From NCBI RefSeq assembly GCF_007565055.1, contig NC_044559.1, positions 38,117,546 to 38,181,545 on the forward strand: a stretch of DNA of 64,000 bases, in the 5' to 3' direction. The notes under the pieces are model-generated. The model did not search any database. It was given only the letters and a program-made list of their open reading frames with translations, and was not told the DNA's origin. Below, piece by piece: positions 55,054 through 64,000 of the stretch. The stretch's first letter is position 1, and each line of letters begins with the position of its first letter. Both the position numbers and the translations under genes were made by a program. Source of the stretch: Rhinopithecus roxellana. Its lineage: Eukaryota > Chordata > Mammalia > Primates > Cercopithecidae.

Positions 55054-56299
55054 ATAGGATAAAAGAAAAGTAATAATTCTATTTTCCCTGTAATTCTATT
55101 TACAGATGAGGATTCTGACTGAAAGGAGTTATTTGCCTAAGTTCACATGGCCAATAAAAGTCAAAGGTGGAATTCAAAGCCCAAGTTTTCCTACTATGGC
55201 CATATTGTGGGGTCAAGGTGATGACTGGGATACCTGCTGCAGGAACCTTGCCCCAGGTTACCTGGAAACAGCTTCCTACTTTGCCATTGACCCACCCAGG
55301 CTAAGAAAAATTGCTGAGCCAAACATGGACCCAGCTCCTTACTGAGAACCTAGGGAAGCAATCTGGCCTCAAAGCCACTTATATTTGTCTCAGAATTGGA
55401 AGAACCCCTCCAATGTTGGCAGACGTCACTAATGATCAGCTACTTTTCCATGGAGCTTAGATGAGGCCTCGGAATCCTCCGCAACTTAGTACCCCCAGGC
55501 AGCTACCATCAAATAATTCAACTTAGCTCGAGAGTTGAACTTATTTGCCACCCTCCCACTGGTCTCTGAACAGAGACGGTCACAGGCAGCTCAGGGAAAG
55601 GATCTTAAAACGAAAATAATGCTGATGTCTAGAAACAAATGTTGGTATCAATGTGTTAACTAACTTGTTTCTCATGCCATCACTGATGAGACAACTACTT
55701 ACTTTCCATCCTCCCCACCTGCAGCTCAATCCCAGACCTCAACACCAATCTGTTTACTAACCTTTCTCACCTGTTGGCACCCATCTCATCTTGTAACTTG
55801 GCCTTCCTCCCATCGTTGCCCTGCCCAAAACCTTCCCTTCGCCTACAGAATAGCGATCTTTAGTTTGGTCTTCAAGCCCTTCCTTGACCAGGCCACTTTA
55901 CAAGCCTCATCTTACACCTCTCCTCAATGCGAACCCCCCACCTCCTTTCACATCATTTCCTTTTCTTTTTCTCTCCCCTCCGTTTCTCCCTAGGATTCCC
56001 TGGTAAGAACCGAAATACCTTCTTGATCATCTCAGAATTCTACAGGCTGTCTGTCCATCCCTGTGAATAATACTCCCACTCCACTGTGCTTACTCTCCCT
56101 CGCATCAGCTGACAACTAGGACAGAAAACTGAATTTGCCTTTAGCTCTTCCCAGGAAGGGACTAAGCCAGACCCTCAGTAAAATGGGCTGATGACCTGAC
56201 TTTCTGGCCACCGATCTAAGAGATGGCAGTCTTATCTAACCCACGAGACGCAAGGGAAGGAAACCAAAACAAAACAAAAACCTGGCACTCCGTCCGTCC
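55054..56299. other. Unique DNA with small MIR and L2 pieces
   Basis: MIR-like segment at 55095-55170 (TTACAGATGAGGATTCTGACTG, GCCTAAGTTCACATGGCC) and L2-like sense segment at about 55690-55960 (CTTCAAGCCCTTCCTTGACCAGGCCAC). No Alu or L1. No credible exon. Confidence 0.5.
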
Positions 56300-56820
56300 T
56301 GGGCACCCTTAGCAAGCCTCTCACCCTCCATGCCCCTGCTTCCCTCCGTGCAAGAAGCTGGGGGTCAACGGCGTGGGTCTGGAAGGGCCGAGGGCTCAGT
56401 GCTGGAAGGGGCCTTCCAGGGTGCGCTGCCTCGGCTTGACGTCACTTCCCGCCGCTCCATTGCCTTGGGTCACAGCTGGCGTCTTAAGGGCCTGACCCAG
56501 GAAGGTATTTTCAGTCCCTATTTCTGCCCGCGCTGGCAAGAGAGCGAGGGAGCCGTGCTCAGCGTGGGTCCGGGCCCGGCCGCTAAAAGAGTAAAAGCAG
56601 GCCGAACTTCCCACTTTCCTGGTGAGGCCCTGGCCGCGGTGGACGCGGAAGCTGTGCGGGATGGGCTGCGTGAGGCGCCGGGGTCCAGGCTTGGAGGATG
56701 AGAGCCCCAGGAGTCCCTAGAGCGCCAGCCCTGCCACCCTTATAGTCCTAGAGCCGTCGGCCCTCGCCTTGCCTCCCAGCACGCATGCCCCATCGCGCAT
56801 GCCCAATGGATCACATGGCT
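56300..56820. promoter_or_regulatory. CpG-rich promoter-like region
   Basis: Local GC and CpG are far above the flanks. Motifs: a perfect CRE TGACGTCA at 56437-56444, directly followed by ACTTCCCGCC (56444-56453, ETS/E2F-like), an NRF1-like GCGCATGC at 56795-56802 with a second ACGCATGC at 56781-56788, and CCAAT at 56803-56807. The 123-codon plus-strand frame 56330-56701 is a GC-rich open frame without domains and could be a 5' leader or an unrelated frame. A possible donor GCTGC|GTGAGG follows ATGGGCTGC at 56661. Direction unknown; bidirectional activity is plausible. Confidence 0.6.
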
Positions 56821-57330
56821 CAGGCTCCACGCCTTTCCACCCTTGGGCCCTCCCGCCTTCCAGGCTGAGGCCTCCGCCCCAGTGAACAGCTATCTCCCCA
56901 GTTTTGGAGCCAACTCGGCCTCCAGTACCCCCACTAAACCCTTATTGGCTTCAGGCTCCTCATCAAATTCCCTTTCTGACACAAGGAAAATGGTTTCAAA
57001 ATTCCACTTGGACCCAATCTTGATATCAATGACACCACCAGTCACCTCTAGTCAGACACTAAGATCTGTTGGTTTTATTTCAGCAAAATGCCTTGAACTC
57101 ATTTCTCTCCTCCATTTCTACTGCCACTTCACCAACCGACCCTCACCCTCACCCCTTACCCCCACCATCATCGCATCACCATCATCCTTCCTTGCTCTCC
57201 TGTTTCTGTGGAAGTGTACTCACTAACTGGCGTCTGCCTCAGAATCCGTGCACTCCTGTTCCCATGCCACCTCTTCTAGGATTCTCCCCCAGATTGCCAG
57301 AAAGACCTTGTAAAATGAGAACTACAATGA
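56821..57330. other. Unique pyrimidine-rich DNA
   Basis: C- and T-rich plus strand (tandem CACCCTCACCCC-like stretch near 57145). Long plus-strand frames (127 and 89 codons) are low-complexity P/S/T products, not recognisable proteins. Confidence 0.4.
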
Positions 57331-57334
57331 TTCC

Positions 57335-57510
57335 ATGATCTCCTTGGGAGAACTTTTCAGTGGCTCCTCATCGCCATGATGGCAAAATCCATGTCGTCAA
57401 CGTGGTATTCCAGGTGCTGCCTGCATTCCTGCCTCTTCTCCCACTACTTGCACTCAGCCATCCTCACTGCTTCCTTTCCATTCCCAACTCTTAGCATTCT
57501 CCTTCTCATA
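57335..57510 (+). repeat. L2 LINE fragment, sense
   Basis: TGGCAAAATCCATGTCGTCAACGTGG, then CTTCTCCCACTACTTGCACTCAGCC and CTTCTCATACC: an L2 body order. Confidence 0.6.
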
Positions 57511-58079
57511 CCTTTCCATTGAAATTGGCTGACTCAAGAACTGAGGAGATTAGCATGTAGGAGGTTTGCTAGGGAGTGCTTCAAGTTCAACAGGGAAGGA
57601 AGGAAGGGAAAGGAAGGAAGCAGTATTGGACAGAAGTCAAACTGCATAGGGATCTCAACAGAGGCCTCAGCCATTCCTTCCAAGAGTTTAGAAGATGAGG
57701 TGATTCTTCAAATCTATCCAAAGTTGGGATGCAAGGACCAGGCTTATCCCCAGGTCTACCAGTCATTGGAAACCACCCTGGAAAGTCATTGGAAACCACT
57801 TGGGCACAGTGGCTCTCTTCAGATGAAGCAGTCTCCAAAGAACAGACAGCTGAGGGCTGTCTGCCAAGTCATTAAAATAATAATTTACCATTTTGGTAGA
57901 GATGTTGTGCTTACTGATGACTGTGATACCAAGTCTAAAGGCAGGGGGAGTAAATTCCATTATGCGTGACCCAATCACATTCCCCTTCCTCAGGAAAGGA
58001 CTTTAGGCCAACACCCTCATTCTACAGATGGGGAAATTGAGGCCCCAGAGAGAATCTCAGATAGTCAGCTATCTCAATC
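57511..58079. other. Unique DNA with a short tandem repeat
   Basis: A 16-bp direct repeat AGTCATTGGAAACCAC at 57761-57776 and 57784-57799. No gene recognised. Confidence 0.45.
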
Positions 58080-58340
58080 ACAGTCTTATAATAAATAGCT
58101 AATATTTGAGCATATAATTTTTCCTAGGCTTGTACTAGATGCTTTAGATGCTTTATCTGACTAAATCACCATGACAATCCTACGAGGTAGGTGCCATTAT
58201 TACCTTCATTTGATACACATGGAAATAGGTTTAGAGCAGCCAGATGAGTAATTTCTCCAAGATTACACAGCTATTAAGTGGTGTATCTGGGATTTGAACC
58301 CAAGTCATTCTGACTCCAGAACCCATAATTAGAAACCGTT
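58080..58340 (+). repeat. MIR SINE
   Basis: ATTTGAGCATATAATTTTTCC, AATCCTACGAGGTAGGTGCCATTATTACC and GATTACACAGCTATTAAGTGG in MIR order. Confidence 0.88.
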
Positions 58341-59210
58341 AAGATGAATTACTTTTTCTCTGTGCATTAAACCAGCATACTCCGCCTTGTATACCAGGGA
58401 ATGCTATGTACATGTTTATATGTGTGTATATATGTGTGTGTGTTATTGCCATACATGTTATGTTGTTGTTAACACACATAACAGATTTTATATGAAGAAA
58501 ACTTTTACATGAAAAATTTTGTGCATATTTTACACATATATATGATGGGATTTATTTTTAAGAATGAATACAACACTACCAGATAAAGCACAATATTTAT
58601 TTTCTGTTTCAGGGTAAGAAGATAGGTGAATGTGTTTCTAGAGAAGCACATATTAGCTATAAATCATATTATCTATATTAGCTATAAATCAGAGAATACG
58701 CAAGTAATTTTCAGCTTCCATGTCCATTGCATGCCAGGTTCTCTGAACCTGGTGGCCTTGCTCCTTCCAGAACTCATGTCTCTTCAAACAGAAGCTTTCA
58801 GTTCCAACCAAGAAGGGTATGCATCTGAATGCCTTTCAGCAAACCTGAAGGGCTCTCCTCCTCCTTTCCCCAAACTACCAGGTCTGTAAGGGAGCAGCCT
58901 GTCCAGGAAGGTGGTCCCCACTGAGTTTATAAAAGACCTTCCCTGAGACCTGAGAAACCATTAAAGTAGATCTCTCTTTTCTCTCCTGCTCCATTAAAAT
59001 GAAACCTCCATGAAAATGAAAAAGAATCTGAAATGTAAAGATTTCCCGATGTAGAAATGGTGTTAAATTACAATAGCATAATGTGGTCCAAGAAATTCTA
59101 AACTGTGTCAGAAACTGTGGATTAATTTGTTTAACAAACATTCATTGTATTCCTACCAAATGCCAGGCCCTGGGCCAGATGCAGGAGGCTGCAGTGTTTT
59201 TGGGAGTTTG
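58341..59210. other. Unique DNA
   Basis: Includes a TATGTGTG microsatellite near 58418-58446 and a 17-bp direct repeat ATATTAGCTATAAATCA (58650-58666 and 58675-58691). Overlapping frames at 58626-59141 on both strands have no domain. Confidence 0.45.
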
Positions 59211-59214
59211 CCAT

Positions 59215-59405
59215 TTAATACAGTACTTCTCAAATATTAGTCTGGATAAGAATCACTTTGGAAATGTGTTTAAAATGCATGTTCCTAAACCCCAACCCAG
59301 TTTCTGATTCATCAGATGGGACTAGGGCTTAGGAACCTGGAATTTTAGCCACTCCTCAGATGATTCTGAAGCAGCTGGTCCTCAGTTGTATCTTGAAAAA
59401 CATTG
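59215..59405 (+). mobile_element. MER5A-type DNA transposon fossil
   Basis: AGTACTTCTCAAATATTAGTC, GATAAGAATCACTTTGG, TTTCTGATTCATCAGATGGG and CTGGTCCTCAGTTGTATC are MER5A blocks. Confidence 0.8.
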
Positions 59406-60480
59406 ACCTAGTATGTTTTTAAGTTTTGATCAGTCATTTAATCAAGCCACTTAAACTCAGGACTTCAGGAGGTTAGAAGAGATACATGACTTTAAATCCT
59501 TCAAGAAACCTTAAAAAGACTTCTTAGAAAGGCTTTCTATGCAAGAACAGCACACCAATGTGACACAATTTCTTTTCAAACAGGAGAAAGACACTGTGTA
59601 TAATCATGTGGCTTATGTGGCTGAAGAGAAGAAGTTAAAAGGGTATCATTGGAGCAATTCAAGAAGGTGTGTGTGTGTGTGTGTGTGTAAATTATCAACT
59701 TGTGTAATTATGCTTTGTGTACTTTACCCTGTGAGTGTTTACCACATGGATATTATAATTCAATTGAAAAATAATCATTTATAAGGATGTGTAAGACCAA
59801 AGAGGGTAAGGGGTTTAAAGATGTCATTCTAGAGAGAGGTACAGGGAAAGAGTTGGGACAGTGGCAGGAAAAAAAAAAAAAACAGGAAGGAGGGAGAAAT
59901 TCAAACTTCTTGATGAGGGCACCAAGGAAATCCTCAGCAGCTGTTGTAATAGATGGCTAGATATGGACATTAGCAGATGTGGGTGCAAATAGGCTAAAGA
60001 ATTCAGATACCGTGATCCAGACACTGTGGGCACAAAAAGAAGGAAAGGAGGAAGGAAGGGAGAAAGGGAAGAGGGAAAGAGGGGGCAAAGGCGGAAGAGA
60101 GAAAAAAACTGAAAGAAGAGGCCTCTGGCCCTAGGGGGAGCTTACAATCTTGGGTTCTGAGCAGCCATGAGGCTTTGAGCAAGTTATTTGCTCCAGTCCT
60201 GCATATGAGTCTTTAAAATGGAGCTGGACCTCTCAAAGCCACCATGAGGAATAGTAGAATGGTGTATGTGAAATGCTATTTGTAAACTATAAAGGGTTGC
60301 TAAATGCTACTTATTAATACATTCTAGCTGAAGGTTAGAGCAACTGCAAGTGCGGATATGAGCATGTGTCCCATTTAGCTCTCCAAGTGACTTCCCACAT
60401 CTTTCTTGAACCTGACCCCCAAACTCACAGGAGTTTGCTAAGAGGTTTTTTTCCCCTTTTCTTTTTCACTCTGAAACAAT
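59406..60480. other. Unique DNA with GT and purine tracts
   Basis: A (GT)11 run at 59667-59688, a purine-only stretch at about 60038-60110 and an A run at 59870-59882. The rest unique; no gene recognised. Confidence 0.45.
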
Positions 60481-61470
60481 TTGGCTGTTGCTTTGTGCAG
60501 GCTTGAGCATCAGATTCCTTTCAGCTCCCCCCTCCTGCAGCTGTTCCTCCTTCCACCTTTCCCCAGGCAGGCCCAGCTATTGGCCTAGAGGCTACCTGCC
60601 TCCTCCTCCTCCAAGGCCTGTGAGTCTCCAGTTGGAAGCCAGAGGCCTCCAGGGACCAAGGCAGCTTACTGGAGGCCCTTGGGGAAGGCGGGAAAAGAAG
60701 ATAGTCACTAAAATTAAACGAATTTTCTATAACTGTTTTTTAATTAAAATTGCAATTCTTTTTCTATGCAGAAGAGGCTCTTTAAGAACAATTGCACTCC
60801 CTGAGTGGCAGGCAAAGAGCTCAGCAGCTCTTCCCAAAGCCAGGGAGGGAAGGGAGGTGAGAGCAGAAGTGATGGGGTGACTGGTCCTTCCCTCTTTCAG
60901 GGCTAAGAAAGCAAAAAGGAGAAAGGGCAGGAAGATGGAAGGAGGAATCTGCTTGGTGACTTCCCAGGCTGAGGCCCCTGGGAGAGAAGGCTGAATGTAT
61001 TGGGAATTCCAAGCTAGGATTTTGTGTTTTCTTTTGTCCCAAAAAGTTATGCCACCTTCTCCCTTCCTTCTCACCCCTGGAGGGCCCCAGCCACCAGCCT
61101 TGAAGCTGCAGTGAGAGTCATCCACTGCCTTGGCCTTTGGGACCCCTTGAGCAGGAGAAGAAAACCAGAAAACCAAAGGAGAGAGAGAGAATGAGAGCGA
61201 GAGACCGACCTGGAAGGAAGAAGTAATGGAGGAGGGAGACGGGCGGGGTGGCGGAATGAGATGGGAGCCCACACCACTGAGAGAGAGAGAACTCCTTAGA
61301 GGATGTGCAGGGATTTACAGGACAGGAGCACAGAAGAAGAGAGTAGAAAAGGAAAAGCAGTTTCAAGCAAAAGAAAGTAAGGGAGGGGAAGAGCCAAGAG
61401 TAGCGAAGCTGAGGGATCTGCAGCAACTTTGAGAAATAAAAGTGAACTGTCTGTGGGCGACTGCTGTGAT
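60481..61470. other. Unique flank of CpG island, purine-rich
   Basis: No mobile elements. Contains TATTGGCC (inverted CCAAT) near 60578, GA-rich runs at about 61176-61210 and AATAAA at 61434. Overlapping frames up to 181 codons run on the minus strand, without a recognisable domain. Confidence 0.45.
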
Positions 61471-62330
61471 CTCAGCAAAAAGCCGAGCTCAAGGCTCAGG
61501 GACTCCGCCGCCCACACTGTGCCCCGCCTTATTTTGGATGCCTCCAACTCCAGCTTCAGGCACAGTACACGAGTAGGGGTTTTAAGACCTGGTTAGTGCC
61601 GGTGCTGCACCGGAACAGCGGATCCCTGCAACACCCAGGTGTGCGGGCGCTACAAAAGGAGCCCGGGCCGCTGCGCCCGCTGCGCGGACTTCGCCCCGTG
61701 CTGCACACGCTTTAGGAGAGCGTGTCCTGAAGTGTCCTTCCCGGCTCTCCTCGCTTCCCAAGATTTGTTTGCAACGTCTACATCCCTCACCACCGCATAA
61801 GCACTGGGGCGAGGTGGGGCGGGAGGTCTCTTTGCAGGAATTAATATCGATTTCAGTCTCCTGATCCCTCAAAGTTTCTCTTTGACATTGGCGAGACTTA
61901 TTCTAAGTCAGAAGAAAATAAAACCTTGCCTATTCTGGGCCCATGATTGCACAAAATCCAAAATGCTGTCGGCATGAAGATGCAGCTGGAAGACTCTAGA
62001 AACGTAGCATTAGGAGGCAGGGACTTCATAGTGTCCGGAGATAAGTTCCTAAATAAACTAAGAATTACGCAGTGGGAAATTAAGAAGGAGGGTCTGAGGG
62101 GCCGACCTCAGAGGTACAGACAGAGAAATCGAGAGCGAAACACTCAAGGAAGTGGAACAAATCGTCGTAGGCAGGCGTCTGCCTCTCTGGAAACCCGAAA
62201 TCCGCCCAAACCTCATCCCAGGCGCTCACGGTACCAGTCGCAGGGCCCCGCACTATAGGGGCTGCCACCCTCTGCCCCCGGAGTCCCCACGCCGAGACTC
62301 ATCATTTGCTGGCTCTTTCTTCCTTTTCTT
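61471..62330. promoter_or_regulatory. CpG island, part 1
   Basis: GC- and CpG-rich (GCTGCGCCCGCTGCGCGGAC, CCGCCCACACTG, GGGGCGGGAGG-like Sp1 boxes). No confident start codon context. Likely 5' regulatory or first-exon DNA of a gene that I cannot name. Confidence 0.6.
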
Positions 62331-62610
62331 CTTTTGTTTTTTTATCCTTCAAATACAAGACAGAAATACACCTCATTTATCATCATAGATATATATATTT
62401 CACTCTCACCACATAAATACAAAACATCCAAATATCCAAAACATTCAGAACAAAGTTAGTAGCCTGGATTCAGTGACACCTACCCGCGTTTGAATCGTTC
62501 ATTATTTTCTTCACTATTTGCCTAGAAAAAAAAAAGATGAAAAAGAGGGGGGAGTTTCCGACGTAAATAATTTACAATAAAATTACTATTTTAAAAAATG
62601 CTTTTCGCTT
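62331..62610. other. AT-rich repeat-free patch inside the CpG region
   Basis: Between the two CpG-rich parts. Contains GTAAATAATTTAC (near-palindrome at 62562-62574) and several ATTTA cores. Looks like conserved non-coding DNA; contains the exon candidate. Confidence 0.35.
62484..62521 (-). other. Candidate 38-nt exon, minus strand
   Basis: On the minus strand a ten-T tract and CTAG precede GCAAATAGTG; the segment ends at a GG|GTAGGT donor. Reading from phase 0 gives ANSEENNERFKRG with no stop. Acceptor and donor are both good, and flanking intron-like DNA is AT-rich and repeat-free. I do not recognise the peptide. It could equally be a chance match. Confidence 0.25.
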
Positions 62611-63730
62611 GCTTCAGATGGACGAATACATTCTAGACACTGCGGCACCTCGCAGTCTGGGTCTGTGAATTTGGTTAAAATGTGGGTGGCCGTGGCTGTA
62701 GGGACGATCGCTGCTGCGCAGGGTAAGGAAAGAGGGTGTCGCGGTTCGTGTTCTGATTTGGGACCACTGAAACCCTAAGACTGGGGAGGCGAGGGGAGTG
62801 TCTTTCCTCCTATCAATCACACAAGACGCTGTCTGGACTCTGAGACTACTGCTAGAGGAGGCCCGACCGCCCAGCAGCGTCCCTGCCTCCCCTTCCGCAA
62901 AGAACTGCTCAGAAATCCAGCCGTTTCCTGCGTGCAGGAAAGGATTTGTGAATCCGGGAGTTCGGGAGAAGAGGCAATGAGTGCTGACTCGTTTTCCAAG
63001 CCGAGCGATTGTGCCCAAAGCTACGCGCCTGAGAGGCCGTAGGGTGAAGCGCCGGCGCCCAGACTACCGCCGGCAGCCGCTTTGCTCTTTGCTGGAGGAG
63101 GGAGAAGCTGTCGGCCACCGCCCCGAACAGCCTCGGAGAAAAGATTCTGAATTTTCTTTGATTAGCGGCGTTGGCTTTTCCTTTGCTTTTCCCCCGTTAA
63201 ATTCCTGTTTAAGGTTACAATACCCAGAACCTTAATTTTGCATTGCCCTGTGGGGCATTCTCTATCCTGAATTTTCTTACACCTTCCAAACTTCATCATT
63301 ACGAGTATTTAAAAACTGGTTCCACTTCATCTGGTTTTACGTAGCAATTGCTTTTATTGCTGATTAGATCAAATGTATTAGTGTCGTTGCCTACCAGGAC
63401 GTTTGTTACTGTTTCCTGGGGTCGGGGGTGGTTGTGATTGGAGTTGCCCTAAAGGGGAGAAAAACCGCAGGATTTGTCCCGCCAAGAAGCTGTGTTGTCT
63501 ATCGACTATCCCGAGAGGTCCGCAAAGCGGGGCCCAGGGGCTCCCACAAGCCCTGGTTTCTCTGGCAAGAGGAAGGAACGTCCTCCTTTTTTGGTCTAAA
63601 GAAACCTGGAAGCCCCTGGGGTCTGCGCGCAGTTTTCCTCTTTCAAATATTCCTAGGAATAGTCGGCAGCCGCAGCAGCCGCGGATCTAGAGCAAACGTC
63701 CTGTGCTTTGGACTTAGAACCAGTCTTTTC
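62611..63730. promoter_or_regulatory. CpG island, part 2
   Basis: CpG-rich in 62640-63140 (GCCGGCGCCC, CTACCGCCGGCAGCCGC) and again at 63470-63700. A repeat-free AT-rich patch at 63290-63390 holds AGCAATTGCTTTTATTGCTG and GATTAGATCAAATG (homeodomain and TCF/LEF-like cores). No named exon found; overlapping frames on both strands reflect GC richness. Confidence 0.55.
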
Positions 63731-64000
63731 CCTCCTGGGCTGGGCACGGGGTGAGGGCATCAGTTTGACTAACTCGCGCATTTTTCCCAATTCTTTGGAT
63801 CGCTCCTGGATTCAGAAGGAAGTTGGGGGTTGGGGAGGAATCTCGGAGGCAAGGTAGAAAAAAAAATAGCCCGAATGAGATGAAATTGGTAGCAGAGCCT
63901 GGGTGGGAAAGGAGAGCTGTCAGAGGCCTGGTGGGAGCCAGGAGCCCAGAGCAGGAGCTCTGGGCACCTAACGCGCGTGAGTCCATAAATATCACCACAA
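63731..64000. other. Unique DNA at window end
   Basis: GC-moderate, repeat-free. Nothing recognised; the gene body may continue beyond the window. Confidence 0.4.

Noticed and set aside
56330..56701. 123-codon ORF in the CpG island as a protein-coding exon
   Set aside because: GC-rich DNA has few stops; no recognisable domain. Kept only as a note in the promoter feature.
60727..61272. 181-codon minus-strand ORF beside the CpG island
   Set aside because: No domain; S/L/P-rich, overlaps several other frames on both strands, no splice or start support.
1..64000. CRISPR arrays, operons, phage or plasmid features
   Set aside because: The window is primate nuclear DNA; no such structures are present. 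Regular spaced repeats are only microsatellites and Alus.
1..64000. Human origin
   Set aside because: Three AluYR-type copies carry changes typical of Old World monkey lineages and not of human AluY.

Overview
This is primate nuclear DNA, almost certainly from an Old World monkey (macaque, baboon or guenon group). It is dense in Alu and L1 elements with an ancient L2/MIR/MER5A background. Three Alu copies (starting near 6647, 53258 and 53898) share changes that human AluY consensus copies lack: CTCAAGCC near the 5' end, GGCGAGGTGG or GGCGAAGTGG, GGCGTAAACC, and GATCCGGCCAC or a close variant in the right arm. That set marks the AluYR-type subfamilies of cercopithecid monkeys. The species cannot be fixed from the sequence alone.

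I found no complete protein-coding gene, no tRNA, rRNA or snRNA gene, and no CRISPR array. The long open frames are antisense or sense reads through Alu, L1 or microsatellite DNA, or chance frames.

Layout. 1-9.1 kb: L2 fragments, six Alus, one L1 3' end. 9.1-10.9 kb: a 58-bp Alu 5' fragment with a perfect target duplication, then the 5' end of an L1 cut off inside ORF1, then a MIR. 10.9-14.9 kb: mostly unique, with one L2 split by an Alu. 14.9-15.7 kb: a mariner transposase fossil and an LTR-like piece. 15.8-21.5 kb: old L1 material, including a head-to-head (5'-inverted) L1. 21.7 kb: a GGAA/GGGA tract. 22-29.7 kb: a stretch nearly free of Alu and L1, with a likely conserved non-coding element, a local ~160-bp duplication and a Z-DNA-type CG/CA tract. 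29.7-45.7 kb: alternating unique and Alu-rich DNA, including an old MER5A split by two Alus and an Alu-in-Alu. 45.7-51.2 kb: stacked L1 3' portions, one nested in another. 51.3-55.1 kb: Alu-saturated, including four head-to-tail Alus that reuse one target site.

55.1-64 kb is different. I see no Alu or L1 in it, only small L2, MIR and MER5A remnants, and two CpG-rich zones (about 56.3-56.8 kb and 61.5-63.7 kb). The first has promoter-like motifs (a perfect CRE, an E2F-like site, an NRF1-like site and a CCAAT box). The second contains a possible short minus-strand exon. The right end therefore most likely holds the promoter or 5' region of one or two genes, plausibly a developmentally regulated locus, while the left 55 kb is intergenic or intronic. 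That reading is inference; the gene could not be named from sequence alone.
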